Source: Narthecium ossifragum (lineage: Eukaryota > Streptophyta > Magnoliopsida > Dioscoreales > Nartheciaceae). From it: a DNA stretch of 64,000 bases. Shown in pieces: positions 12,028 through 23,869 of the stretch. Under the pieces are notes generated by a model, which had not been told where the DNA came from, ran no database searches, and saw nothing but the letters and a program-made list of their open reading frames with translations. Position 1 is the first letter of the stretch; every line of letters begins with the position of its first letter. Made by a program: the position numbers and the translations under genes. The stretch spans positions 3,821,340 to 3,885,339 of the forward strand of contig OY986971.1 in assembly GCA_963920575.1 (NCBI GenBank), read 5' to 3'.

Positions 12028-13541
12028 ACTTGTCTAGGTAATCCTTCCTTAATAAAGCTCTCATATTTTTAAATTATGGGTAAGCTTAGGGTTTGCCATA
12101 GCATGTTTGATGTCACATATCTTTTATATCCATGTTTTGGAAGTCATGTAGAAATTTATGGTAAGCTTAGGGTTTGGCATTGTTTATTTGTCAATTTTGA
12201 AGATGGATCATAGCTTTGCTGGAGGTGGCTGATATAATCAACTAATTTCTTGATTTGGTATTGTATTGTTTAATTGGTTCATATCTTTGCTTCGTTTATT
12301 TGAAACCGATTCATGGCTTTGCTTATATTGCCTGATATGTTTAACTTATTTTTTGATTTTGTACTGATATGTATGAGCCTTGTGTCATAGCTTGCTTCGT
12401 GTGGTTCTGATTTAGGATTGTGTGTGTTGAATTTGGTACTGTAGTGTGTATTTGAGGTCTTGAAACTCTTCTTTTTGGATCTGTTCATTAAATTACTTAT
12501 TGGTTTTGTTTATGCAAATCATTGCAATCGGCTTGTTGGGTGTCATCTTCTATCCAACTTAACCCATGAAACATCAACATCAGCACTTTGGTTTGTTATG
12601 TTGGACATGACAAGAGGGGGAGATGCTGTCAGGATACCCACTTCACTTTATTGGCTATCTTTTATTCTATTGTGCTGCATGTGATCAAAAGTTATGTAAG
12701 ATTAGACTTGACGACAAGAAGGGAGGTATCTTGGGGTTGGGCACATGACTTTATATAAACATATTTTGGTCTATGTGATAGCTTTATTGCTATCATAGAA
12801 AGACTATCTATTTCATTTGTATATGTTTAATTACATTCTATGTCCTAGTGGTTGGACACCATATATAACGAGCTCAATTCCTCTTTGCTCCTAGCTGTGT
12901 TTTCTGCTACTCAGTAGTTTTTGAAGGATGTGTTGTTGAATAGTCCGAGGTAAGATTTAATGTTTGCTACTATCAATGCTGTGATTTATGAGCCTTGATA
13001 TTTTGGTCTATGTTATAGCTTTGTTCTTGTATTTTTATTTAACTTCTCTAGGTATTTCGATGTATTAAGCTTGAGTCAGTTGTCAAAGGAATACTGATTC
13101 CTACTCATGTGCCAACATTTTCAGCTTGATTCGTTTGATTTGGATCACCAATTGTGATGATAGGAAATGCTAATATTATATGCACATATAAATGATTTTA
13201 GCCTAATTGGACTCCTTCCTTCCTTTTAGATGCTTTGATCTTTCTGGGACAAAGAAACACTAGTCATGAACTGTTGCTAGGTAAGTTAATTTAGATTCTC
13301 CTCTTTAATTTCATACAATGTTGTTATTGGAAGTTGTCTGATTCTTTACATGAGCGTACAGTGGAACTAAACCACATGCATGCAGGTCTCGCCAGGGATA
13401 TAATATCAAAGAGTTGAGCGTAGGATATTTTTCATACATCAACTAGTCAATGATTTCAAAAAAGGGTGAATATTATTTTTTTGACATAAATGAGTTTTTT
13501 TTCCGTACGAGAGCTCATCAGGGTCATCAGAAGAGGAGGAG

Positions 13542-16500
13542 ATGATTATTGAGATAGCTCTAGAAGATCTTGCATCTACTTCGCAACAACCAGCTCCGGT
13601 GCGGTGCCGCACTAGGCCTTTCATCGGATATCAACTAATCAATGATATCATGTACGATCATGAAACAAGATGTCTAGTATTGTTTCGGTTGTCAAAGAAA
13701 GTGTTTCATGGCTTATGTCGCGCACTATGATAGCGTTTGAAAAGTGTCGTGACTTGACAAGTCTAACCAAAATTACAAATTTATAATCAAACTACTAACT
13801 AACTACTTTAGGGGTAGATAGCAGTGAATCCGAGTCGAATTCATAGGGAATGCGTAGGAAAATAATTAAACTACTAAACTCAATCTAAGTATTCCTATCA
13901 ATAAGTTGATAAAAGATTCAGAATTGAAATTAAACTAATTTTATACTAAATATTGATAAATACGAGAAAAATGTATCAGGGAATTCTTAATCAATAACTA
14001 GGATTCTATCATATTTTTCTAGGATTAAAACAAGCTAATCAAATTGAATGATTTTCCTAATGGTTGATAGGCGAATGGCTAGTTCTCCCTATCACTCAAC
14101 AAGTTTCGATTAGGATCCCATGTCGGCTAGAGCAATTATCTAAAAGTCAGTGATCTAATGATTAGTTATGATCACTGCTCATGAATCCTCTGATCAGAAT
14201 GAATTCATCAGGAGAAAATAGAATAATATGAATTTAGGTGTAAGATCAAGATGGTTCTAGCACCTTGAGGTTGCCAAATAGAATGTATCAAGGATTAGAA
14301 GTTAACCTAGTGGTTCTATCACTAGCGTAGTGGTACTAGCACTTACGAAATCCCTAATCTTGAATTAAGATGAATAACGGATTAAGAGTTGGTCATAATG
14401 GTTCTAGCATTATGTGTAATGGTCATGGCATCACAAGACTCTTAATCTCGAGAAGAAAATCCTCGCATCCATGGTTCTAGCATGAAGGCTTCGATGGGAA
14501 TCTCTAATCTTAAGCTCTAACATGCTCAAGACCTAGATCTAGGGCATAAAGGAACAAATCATCCATCCACTAATAATAAAATCATACCAAGTTCATAAAG
14601 AAATTAAGATCAATCCATACAAATCATTCAAAGAGGTATACAAGCCCTAAATCTTAGGAATCCCTATTAGAAACCCTAGTTACATCATAAGAATCCAATA
14701 GTAAAAAGTTTAGCTACTCATCTTTAGGTTTGATATGTGGATGAAGGTTGATGATGCTCTTCCGTCATGGATTTCCTCCCAAAAGATACTAAAAAGAAAA
14801 GTTAAAAAGAGGAAAAAGAAACTAAGAAGGAGTGCTCCCTCTCCTTGGCCTCCAAGCAGCCAAGAGAGAGTCTAGAAAGCCTCCCTAAGAGAGCAACTAG
14901 CGCCCAAAAACCCTAAAACATGCTTATTTATAGCCTACGTATCCCCTTAACTCGGATTAGATCTGGGCCTTTGATTTTGCTTAATTGATATCAAAGGATC
15001 GATCCTTTAGGGGTGAGGATCGATCCTTTGAACCCAAAAATTTGGTTGCACCCGAGTATGATCGATCATATAAAATATGTATCTCTGTCGCCTCTACTAC
15101 AGTGCAAGAATCGATCCTTTAGGGGAGGATGATCCATCCTTCTGTTCTGCGTATTTACTCTTTTGCCATCAGATTGCGCCATTGATACTAAAAATGCCGT
15201 AAGTTCTTCTAGAAAACTCGGAATCACGAACCGTAAGTTTTCAAAAACTAGACTTCAAGATATTTCCAACCATATATGGCACACCTTCTGGTTCGTCCTG
15301 AGATGGTACAGTTTGGATGTCAAAGATGACCCCATCTTTGCTCCTAGCAGGTTCTTTATTTGTTCGTTTTAGCACTAAATTTGATCTAATCTTCGTTGAG
15401 GGTCCTAATATCTGAAATGGAGAGAAGACAATCAAAATAGCATTGCTCAGAGAATAATTGAACCCAGTTAAAAGGGTGATTTGTGTACTTTTCACGTATT
15501 ATCACACTGCAGGCACGTTGCTTGATTAACGACACATCAAATGTGACAAGCAATGAGCAACTTGCAATCTTTCTTCACGGGATTGGCCATGGAGTTTCTA
15601 ACAGTGTGCTGGGAGAGAAATTTCAGCATTCTGGAGAAACAATAATTTGAATTTTCAATCACGTATTGGATGTTGTCATAGAATAGAGATATGAATACAT
15701 GCAACTCCCTTATGATAATGTCACCGTTCACCATAAGTTGGATGAGAATTCCACTTGGGGCCCATTTAAGGTAAAATACATGAATAGTCTGCAACGCTAT
15801 GCATTCTAGTATGCGTTTATGTTCCTTAGCCTTAATGTTATAACTGTATTTCCCATAATGCTATTGGTGCAATTGATGGCACGCATATTCATGCAATTGT
15901 TAGCAGAGACCTGTAACCGAGGTTTCGTAACCGCAAGGGGGCTATATCACAGAATGCTATGGGAGTTGTAGACTTTGATCTACAATTTCTCTTTGTGATT
16001 CCCGACTGGGAAGGTTCAGTGTCAGATATGATTGTCTTAAATCTGGTAATTGAAGATGGTGACCTTACAGTTCCTGAATGAATTTAAGTCTCGTCAAATG
16101 CGCTTATATATTTGCTCTAACGATGACGATGCGATCACTTTTATGTAAATTCTACCTAGTCGATTCTGGTTATGCAAACTCAAAAAAGTTTCTGGTACGG
16201 TACAGAGGATCACAATACTATATTGGAGAATTCGCAAATGCACGTTGTGGCCGTACTAATGGATATCTTGACTCTAAGGACATTTACAAGCATCGCCGTG
16301 CACAATTGCACAATTATGTTGAAAGGACATTTGGAGTTTTGAAGCATCGTTTTAAGATACTACGAATAATGCGGCCATACCCCTTCTTAGTGCAAAGGAA
16401 GATAGTAATGGCACGTTGCATAATCCATAACTATATATATCATAAGAAATCATCCACGTGATGACTTTTTATCTCGATCTAATCCTCCGGAACTTGCGAA

Positions 16501-16617
16501 AGTAGTGGAATATGAACATCCACGTAGACATCCACAATCAACGTCTCAGTTAGAAGAATCCCATGCGAGTGATTTATTGTGTGACAGAATTGCACTAGAA
16601 TTGTGGGTGAATATGTG
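13542..16617 (+). pseudogene. PIF/Harbinger DDE transposase, interrupted by a solo LTR
   Basis: The N-terminal part (13542-13727) encodes an acidic segment, then RPFIGYQLINDIM and KKVFHGLCRAL, the start of a plant PIF transposase. After the solo LTR (13728-15504) the frame resumes with EQLAIFLHGIGHGVSN. The catalytic triad is still visible: D in IGAIDGTHIHAI (codon near 15875), D in EGSVSDMIVL (near 16028) and E in NYVERTFGVLKHRF (near 16321). In-frame stops near 15650, 15685 and 15915, and a frameshift near 16458, show the copy is dead. The C-terminus (DDFLSRSNPPELAK, LELWVNM) ends at about 16617. This enzyme family cuts and inserts at 3-bp TTA/TAA-type targets. Confidence 0.85.
13728..15504. 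mobile_element. Solo LTR T1 (TGATA...TATCA family)
   Basis: The 1,777-bp element begins TGATAGCGTTTG, ends ACGTATTATCA, and has no internal retrotransposon genes. The flanks are CACTA (13723-13727) and CACTG (15505-15509), a 5-bp target duplication with one substitution. Leaving out the element and one flank copy rejoins the PIF transposase frame exactly, which independently proves the borders. The last 260 bp are closely similar to the last 275 bp of T2. It contains paired GATCGATC palindromes (14997, 15018, 15060). Confidence 0.9.
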
Positions 16618-16798
16618 AGGTTTGTAGAGTATATAATTATTACTTATCACATATGTTTATCTTTTATGTCTCTGCTTATTTACTTTAATTATAAACTTTT
16701 CTACAATTTGAGTAATTTAGCTATTAAATATGATGATGATATTCATCACAGAATACTATTTAATTTCCTTGCAAATGTTTTTTTACAAATGAGTTATT

Positions 16799-16990
16799 AT
16801 GTCGTCTATCGAGGTCAGAGGAAAGGAATCTATGTAACGTGGCATGAGTGTCACGCACAAGTCAATAAGTACCCAAGTTCATGTTATCGTAAATTTAAAT
16901 TTTTGGATGAAGCATCACAATCTTTTGAAGATTACAACATGGCTTATTACCAGGGAGTGGCCATGACATCTTACTCGAAGTCCAACATGG
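16799..16990 (+). pseudogene. RNase H1 hybrid-binding (viroplasmin-like) domain fragment
   Basis: From the ATG at 16799 the frame reads YYVVYRGQRKGIYVTWHECH, then QVNKYPSSCYRKFKF and DEASQSF. This matches the small N-terminal RNA-DNA hybrid-binding domain of RNase H1: an aromatic YYVV start, G-x-x-x-G-I-Y, W-x-E/C and a Y-x-K-F core. It follows the PIF transposase by about 180 bp on the same strand. The downstream frame turns hydrophobic and repetitive (RYLLSYLLSYLLF), so only the domain looks coding. It could be a third ORF of the transposon, a captured host fragment, or the start of a longer gene now lost. Confidence 0.6.
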
Positions 16991-17169
16991 CACATGTTGT
17001 GACCTTAGTCCGTTGTTTTTTCCTACTGTTTGCTATATACTTGTCACGATATTTGTTATCGTATTTGTTATCGTATTTGTTATTTTCATGTTGCGTTGAT
17101 GTATCTGATTTGACAATTAAGTTCAATATGTACCATGTCAATGTAGTCCATTGGTCCAGCCGCCGTTAG

Positions 17170-18492
17170 CGGTCTAGTGGGAGAAGACCGATTTTCACCA
17201 AATTGAACTTATTTTGACTTTTTTTCTACTAAACGCCTACTAGTTTTTTTCACTAATTTAATCTAGACCATGGTTCAAAAAGTTCATTCTAATGAGGATT
17301 TGAATATTACATTTGGAGGGAAATTTGTTTAAATATTTTATGACGACGGTCGATGCGAAGGTCGATCCATACATGGAAGCGGAGGCCCACTTCACTAAAC
17401 TGGAAGGCCGATGCAACGGATGATCCAAGCTATATTTTGAGCGTGACGGTCGATATTACAGACGATGTTAAGGTCGACCGCCGGCGTGCACTGACTCAAA
17501 AATAAAGCCGTTGGAGAGTTACAATATTATATATTTTACACATTTTACGTATAAACATTTGAATTAACTTAATAATTAATTCAAATATTATAATCTTAAC
17601 CCACTAGCTTACCCACTATTATAAAGTGTATATATTTTATACACTTTACAATTCTTAATCTTGTCCCAAACTTAACCCACTAGTTTAACTTTGTGTTTGA
17701 ATCAAATGACAAAAGTGAATTAAACTTATCCCCATAAGCTATCCCTACCTTTTTTTTACCCTAAACCCCTTTTAACTCTATTCCCTTGTACCTGAACCAA
17801 CGGGGCCTCATGGTTTTACTGATGCTCGATATTTCACCTAGTTTAAGGCTCAAATCTTCCTAGTTGACACCTACTTTCCTAGTACTAGAATTGGTGGCCA
17901 GTCCTAAATGGTCAAATCAGGTCAGCTTTCATGATATAAATGTACTTGAGTGGAGCACAGAAACTTGCAAGAGAGGTCTTGACCAACTCATTTTGCCAGT
18001 ATGCTTTCAATTAAAGTAAGGACTTAAAAATAGAACTAAAGCAGAAGAGATCTTTATCAAATCACCTACCATGCAAATACCCACACACACCAAAGAAGAT
18101 AAGATATGTATCAATTATTTATACTAGTCAAAATTCCACTAATTAAGTTCCATTGCTTTTGCTTAGAAGAAGATCTTTTGATCATTGGAATCATTACCTT
18201 CATAGATGTTTGGAGGGCCATCCTCACCTACCTTCCTAAAACCCCTATAAACTTTCTATCTTCAGACGAGAAGGTGAATTGAACCGGGTCCTCTTCTTTC
18301 ACTCTCATCAATCATGGCATGCAACATCTAGTTTTCCTTTGCAAGATTCTTCTGCTCCTTATTTTATCAGAGCTTTGAAGTCTTCAATCCAAGAGAATAA
18401 TTTCAATGATGATACCCACCAATGAAACATTACAAATAGCTAGCACAAGAAGTCACATTGCATGAGCCATTCTTCCAGAAGGACCAGTACTC
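17170..18492. other. Intergenic and LHT upstream region
   Basis: AT-rich sequence with no coding domain. A short inverted pair of GTCGACC/GGTCGAC-like motifs lies in 17340-17500, probably part of the PIF 3' end. The 5' leader and promoter of the LHT gene must lie within the last several hundred bases; I see no unambiguous TATA box. Confidence 0.35.
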
Positions 18493-21400
18493 ATGGTTTC
18501 CTCTTCAGACCTTCCCACCAAGGTGAGTGAGGACACATCATGCATGTTCATCATGTTTCTGGTGAAATTGTTACTGAATTCATCCTTTTTTTATGCTATC
18601 AGGAGGCGGCGGTCGGCGATTCGAACGAAGCTTCCCCCCGCCGGGCCAAATGGTGGTACGCGACGTTCCACAACGTCACCGCTATGGTCGGCGCCGGCGT
18701 CCTCAGCTTGCCTTATGCCATGGCTCACCTTGGCTGGTAAACACATAGTATCTGATACTGTAAGTTAGTAACAAAAGGATCAGTTACCTACATAACTCGA
18801 CCATCACACTGCAGGGGTCCTGGCACACTGGCACTAGTGCTGTCATGGTGCATCACCCTGTACACACTCTGGTTGATGATCGAATTGCACGAATGCGTCC
18901 CGGGGACGCGGTTCGATCGGTACCGTGAGCTCGGACAGTTTGCCTTCGGCCCGAGGCTCGGGCTCTGGATCGTCGTCCCTCAGCAGCTGATCGTTCAGAT
19001 CGGCTGTGACACGGTGTACATGGTCACTGGAGGCAAGTGCCTTGCCAAGTTCATCGAGCTAGCTTGTCCGAGCTGCACCCGGATTCGCCAGACCTACTGG
19101 ATCTGCATCTTTGGCTCCTTCCAGTTCTTCTTGTCTCAGCTCCCTAACCTTAACTCCGTCGCCGGAGTGTCCTTGGCCGCCGCCGTCATGTCACTCAGGT
19201 ATCACTCAGCCTCATCCTTCTAGCAGGACTGATTAGGATATAGTTCAAGTGATTAACTTTAGGGCCGTTTGATAAGGGATAAGTTATTTACCATTTTCTA
19301 GGGTTTAAGTTGATGATTTACCAATATCAACACAAAACGAATTTGAAAAAGAGGTTTGCAGAATACAATGAAATAAATGACTAATATCAAATTTGAAGCA
19401 TGTAAGAAACTGGGTTTTGTTTCAACTTCCATCATCTTTATTTCTGCATGCATGCTGCTGTTGCAGCTACTCCACCATATCATGGGTAGGCTGCCTCAAC
19501 AGAGGACCAGTCAAGGATGTGAGCTATAGCTACAAGACCACCACACCAGAAGACACCATGTTCAGGGTGTTCAGTGCTCTTGGTCAGGTGGCCTTCGCCT
19601 ACGCCGGCCATGGAGTCGTCCTTGAGATCCAGGCGACGATCCCTTCGACGCCTGCCAAGCCATCTAAGGTGCCAATGTGGAAGGGCACGGTCGTCGCCTA
19701 CTTCATCACCGCGCTGTGCTACTTCCCGGTGGCCATGGTCGGGTACTGGGCGTTCGGGCAGGACGTCGACGACAATGTCCTCATGGCTCTCCGGCGGCCG
19801 GAGTGGCTCATCGCCGCCGCCAACCTGATGGTGGTCATCCATGTCATTGGAAGCTATCAAGTAAGTCTTCAAACTATCATCATGATCATTAATGAAGCAT
19901 GGCCTTTATTCTGAAAGAAAAGTTTGCAAATATGGATCATTGAATGTTATGAATTAGAACTTTAGCTAAATGAATCCACTTGATTATCTCCATTGTGATC
20001 TCAGGTTGGAATCAAATCCTTTTAGTACATTAAAAAACCCACAAAGAAGGGTACTCATAAATCCAAACTTTTTTGGCCTTTATAGATTCAGCCAGATAAT
20101 TAACTAATTAAGGTTCGATAGTCCTTCTTTAGCTTTGGATTGAAAAATCTAACCTTGGTTTTACAAGCCCGACTTAATTCGAGATTCTAGTGGTAATATT
20201 ATATCTTGCATCTCTTCTCAAAACATAAATAAATAAAATCATATCTTGCATCAAATTCGATCTCCTTTCGTTAGCATTGCATGAATTTTGCGTTGATGGC
20301 TAACTTTTGAAATTACTGCAATGAGCTGTGCTAATCTTGCAGGTTTAGTGATATTAAAATAAATTCATAATATATCTTCATATAACTGGGAATAATCAGA
20401 GGTTAAATATTTTAATTTCAATAATTGACCCAAAAAATCAAAGCTGATAGGATGGACTCAAATTACCGTGAACCCTCATGTGAATATTGAATTTAATGAG
20501 TGGATTGGACTCAAACTCTTGACATCGGCTCTGATACCATGTTAATCTCACCGATTAACCGAAAAGTTTAAGCTAACAAAAATGCTGATTTATCTTTAAA
20601 TAAAAAAATTGTTATCCAATTAAAACTCTAAGATAAAAAACCATAAGGATACAAATTAGATATTTTTGGTCTATATCAATTTACAAATATAATTATTTTT
20701 ATTACGTCGACATGAAAATAATATCAATCGAAAAATAATATCTATATGCTAAAAATGTCATACAATCCACATTTATGTGTATATAAAATTTAAGGAGTGA
20801 TTTAAGGCGATTAAAAGGCAACCTATGTTTCTGCTCTGATACCACGTTAACTTCACCGGTCAACACATAAGCTTGAACGATTAGGATGGGTGAGCTTTAT
20901 ATGTATATAATCATATATAATCAAGGAAAATTACTCAAATAGTAATTAAACAAAGTCATTAAAAAATTGGACTCCAATAGAATACCCATAGTGTTGAATT
21001 AGAATTTTCATGAGATAATTTTTAAATATGTCACTCTTTGGAAGCATTTGAGTACATTAAAATAAAGACTTGTGATACAGTGCACACCCAACAATGTGTG
21101 CATAGTATGTTATTATTATTATTAGGTGAGCCCAAAAAAAATGGCTATGTAGAGTTACAAGCATGAAGGAAAATCAACAAGATAAGCGCAGAATGATTTT
21201 TCCGCAACTAACAGTGAAATAAAACAAAAGGACTCGTATGTGTCCATGTCTTAAGTAGGATGAAAAATTTTTAGGCCAATATGTGTTTATTTTTGCTGGT
21301 GGCAAGCCACATTAGGATGCACAAGCCATAATGCTGGCTTTTTGGTAGGAGGCATGAACATTGTCTTCACGGACTATGTATGTATGCAATTAATATTTAC

Positions 21401-22473
21401 TGTGATGATATGCTTTAATTAATGCAGGTATATGCTATGCCCGTATTCGATTCGATCGAGACAATCTTGATCAAAAGACTCAATTTTCCATCTGGGTGGC
21501 CACTGCGCCTAATTGCTCGATCTACATATGTTGGTATGAATTCGAATTTAGACTTGAAAGATTTTTTTCAATTATGTGAAAAGGGCAACAAGAAGTAATT
21601 TTTTATTTCCTTTTGATGATGCAGCCTTCACACTCATTATTGGAGTAACATTTCCGTTTTTTGCTGATCTTCTGGGTTTCTTTGGAGGGTTTGGATTCAC
21701 ACCAACTTCATACTTTGTAAGTTCCATCATTCCAGTACTTATATCAAAGTTTCACCTTGCAAAAACTATAAATTCACATTTCACCTTGTAATTCTTCACA
21801 AATATCCTATTTTCCTAATTTAGAATTATTTCACATACATTGTCAACAGCCCATGTCATCTGGTCAACTAACGGAATTAATTATGATAATAAAAAAATCC
21901 ACGTGAAGAAAAATCTTCAATACCCTCATCTTTTCCCCCTTCTCTCTCTATTTTTCGTAGCTCAGTTGAGGAAGATAAAAAATACTAATTTATCTTTTAT
22001 TATTAATAACATTATGGGAAATATTCAAGAATGATTCTGGAAAAAAAAGTGTATATACGAAATAATCTTCAGATGTTAGGAAATACGACATTTGAAAGAG
22101 TGCGAGGTGAAATGTGAAATTTAGGACTACAATTTTGTAGGATCAAACATGAGATTAACCCACAGCTTTATTATCATTTTTGCAATACTGATTTTTACTT
22201 TTGAAAATAATATTGCAGCTCCCATGTATCATATGGTTGGCAATTAAGAAGCCGAAGAGATTTAGTCTTTCTTGGCTAGCCAATTGGGTAATATATCAAC
22301 ATTTTGTATATTCCTGACGAATTATTATGTTTCTTCAAATTTTAACCAATAAGTTTTTTTTTATGAACTTTCAGGGTTGTATCATCATCGGAGTGCTGAT
22401 CATGTTGGTTGCAACCATTGGAGGATTGAGAAACATCATCTTAGATGCATCGACTTATCGATTCTATTCTTGA
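18493..22473 (+). CDS. LHT-type amino-acid transporter (lysine histidine transporter-like)
   Basis: This is a plasma-membrane H+/amino-acid symporter of the AAAP family, LHT clade, which takes up neutral and acidic amino acids in plants. Eight exons are joined: 18493-18522, 18603-18736, 18815-19198, 19467-19860, 21428-21533, 21625-21716, 22219-22287 and 22375-22473. They give 435 aa, close to the family's usual ~440, with no break. Diagnostic stretches are [20 protein letters not shown] near residue 30, [37 protein letters not shown] and the C-terminal [17 protein letters not shown]. About ten hydrophobic membrane segments are visible. Exons 2-4 are strongly GC-rich while exons 5-8 are not, a monocot-like 5'-3' GC gradient. 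Intron 4 (1.57 kb) holds an antisense LTR remnant. The family is certain; the exact LHT number cannot be told from sequence alone. Confidence 0.93.
20400..20880 (-). mobile_element. LTR-retrotransposon remnants with initiator-tRNA primer-binding sites
   Basis: On the minus strand TGGTATCAGAGCC (20539-20527) follows ...TTAACA, and TGGTATCAGAGC (20844-20833) follows ...TTAACG. TGGTATCAGAGC is complementary to the 3' end of plant initiator tRNA-Met and stands just after the 5' LTR in many Ty1/copia elements. Two such junctions about 305 bp apart suggest two fragments or a duplicated one. They lie antisense in LHT intron 4. The LTR left ends are not resolved. Confidence 0.6.
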
Positions 22474-22679
22474 ATTAGATTAATTATGTCCTATTTAAAG
22501 ATCATATATTGTTACATCAAGCTAATAAGAACTCCTAGATTTAGCAACTAATTTTGCAATAGCATTTGCACTTCTACTCATGGAGTGAGTTTTTTTTTCT
22601 GATAAGATGAGCCAAAAGCTGGTGAAAAACATAAAAACATCAACCTACACAGAATCACTTACAGACGCTACATGGCCTT

Positions 22680-23070
22680 CAATCCCCATCTAGTAAACCC
22701 AAACCAAAACCCATGCTAACACTAAAAGAGTGCATGAAGCCCGGTGCCCATTGTATATCCGGGCCCGAGCCAATGGACCAGAAGGAGCGAGATCCATTCC
22801 TCCTCACCGCCCTTACCAAGCCGTCTACAACAACATTCTCCTCCCTCATGATATATCTAACCATCACTTCCTCTATCTGCCCTAACTCCAATAGAGAGTC
22901 TGTAATCGCCTCCTATGGGACATTGGCCAGTACCTGTGACTCGAGAGCCAATCTATCATGTCTTTTGCATCCACTTCAACAATAATCTTCTTGCACCCGT
23001 TCTCGTTAGCCACAACCAGCCCCCGTGCACTCATGGAGTGAGGTTGGTGTCTAGAATTGAATTTATGCAT
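22680..23070 (-). mobile_element. LINE RNase H remnant
   Basis: The minus strand reads GLVVANENGCKKIIVEVDAK, then DMIDWLSSHRYWP. After a frame change it continues MVRYIMREENVVVDGLVRA. These are the two halves of the C-terminal RNase H domain of plant LINE-type elements: VEVDAKD with the catalytic Asp, and E-x-N-x-V-x-D-x-L. A frame break and the lack of upstream reverse transcriptase show a dead fragment. It lies about 200 bp past the LHT stop, in opposite orientation. Confidence 0.65.
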
Positions 23071-23169
23071 GTAAAAAGAACTCAACTTCATTCGTGTTGT
23101 GCTTGGATTTAATACTCCAATCCTTTTCTTACCAATAATGGTTGTACATGGATAAATATTTTGCAATTG

Positions 23170-23490
23170 TTTTTTTTTTAATGAGATTTTAACTATGACT
23201 TGGAGTAAGCAAATGTCATTATAATTTACTTTTCATAAAGTTCCTCGCAAAAGGGATTGAAACCAAGAACAAAAACCTCATACATGAATTGTTTTTTTTA
23301 ATGAGATTTTAACTATGACTTGGAGTAAGCAAACGTCATTATAATTTGCTTTTCATAAAGTTCTTCGCAAAAGGGATTGAAACCCAAGAACAAAAACCTC
23401 ATACAGGAGGCTCTAACCCCAAGATTGCAAAAGGGATTGAAGCCGAAGAACAAAAACCTCATACATGAGGCTCTAACCCCAAGATCAAAA
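23170..23490. repeat. 120-bp tandem duplication plus a partial third copy
   Basis: A block beginning AATGAGATTTTAACTATGAC occurs near 23180 and again 120 bp later with few differences. The tail of the block (GCAAAAGGGATTGAA...CCTCATACA) recurs a third time near 23424, followed by a duplicated GAGGCTCTAACCCCAAGAT. No coding function is seen. Confidence 0.85.
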
Positions 23491-23710
23491 CCCAGTCGAC
23501 CGCACAATTCCATGTTCTATTCATGTTCCCGTTCCCGTTCTCTTTCTCATTCCCGTTCACATGGCAACCATACGTGGTCCTATAGGAGTTAAGAGTGACA
23601 TTCTCATGTAACTTTTGTGTTTTATGTTTATTTCTCTTTTATATAAATTTTATCGGAAAATTGAATTTTAATGGTTATTTACGAAACGTGACGGAAGTGG
23701 GTTTTCTTCA

Positions 23711-23869
23711 AATAATAATAATATTTTGGTACCCTCTAGTTTCACGAATTATCAATTTGGACCATGTATTTTAAAACGTAACAAAATAGGGTATGTAATT
23801 AACAATCTAGTCATTTTAGTCCCATGACAAGGACGGCGTTAGTTGAGTTAACGGGAAACTGGTCACGTG
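23711..23869 (+). repeat. MULE left terminal inverted repeat
   Basis: It carries TTTGGTACCCTCTAGTTTC, AATTATCAATTTGGAC, AAAACGTAACAAAATAGG, GACGGCGTTAGTTGAGTTAA and a CACGTG. The reverse complement of 38754-38912 carries the same phrases in the same order. Confidence 0.9.

Larger units (their letters stand above)
10600..17170 (+). mobile_element. Decayed PIF/Harbinger DNA transposon
   Basis: The element carries the two-gene content typical of this superfamily in the same orientation: Myb-like ORF1 (10665-12027), then DDE transposase (about 13540-16617). The non-coding stretch between them (12028-13530) holds no recognised gene. A solo LTR (13728-15504) is inserted in the transposase. The ends are approximate. 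A possible right terminal repeat is the sequence ending GAACCAACGGGGCC near 17813, but no left partner was found. Confidence 0.65.

Noticed and set aside
19262..19320. AGGGCCGTTTGATAAGG in LHT intron 3, transposon-end-like
   Set aside because: A single motif without a partner.
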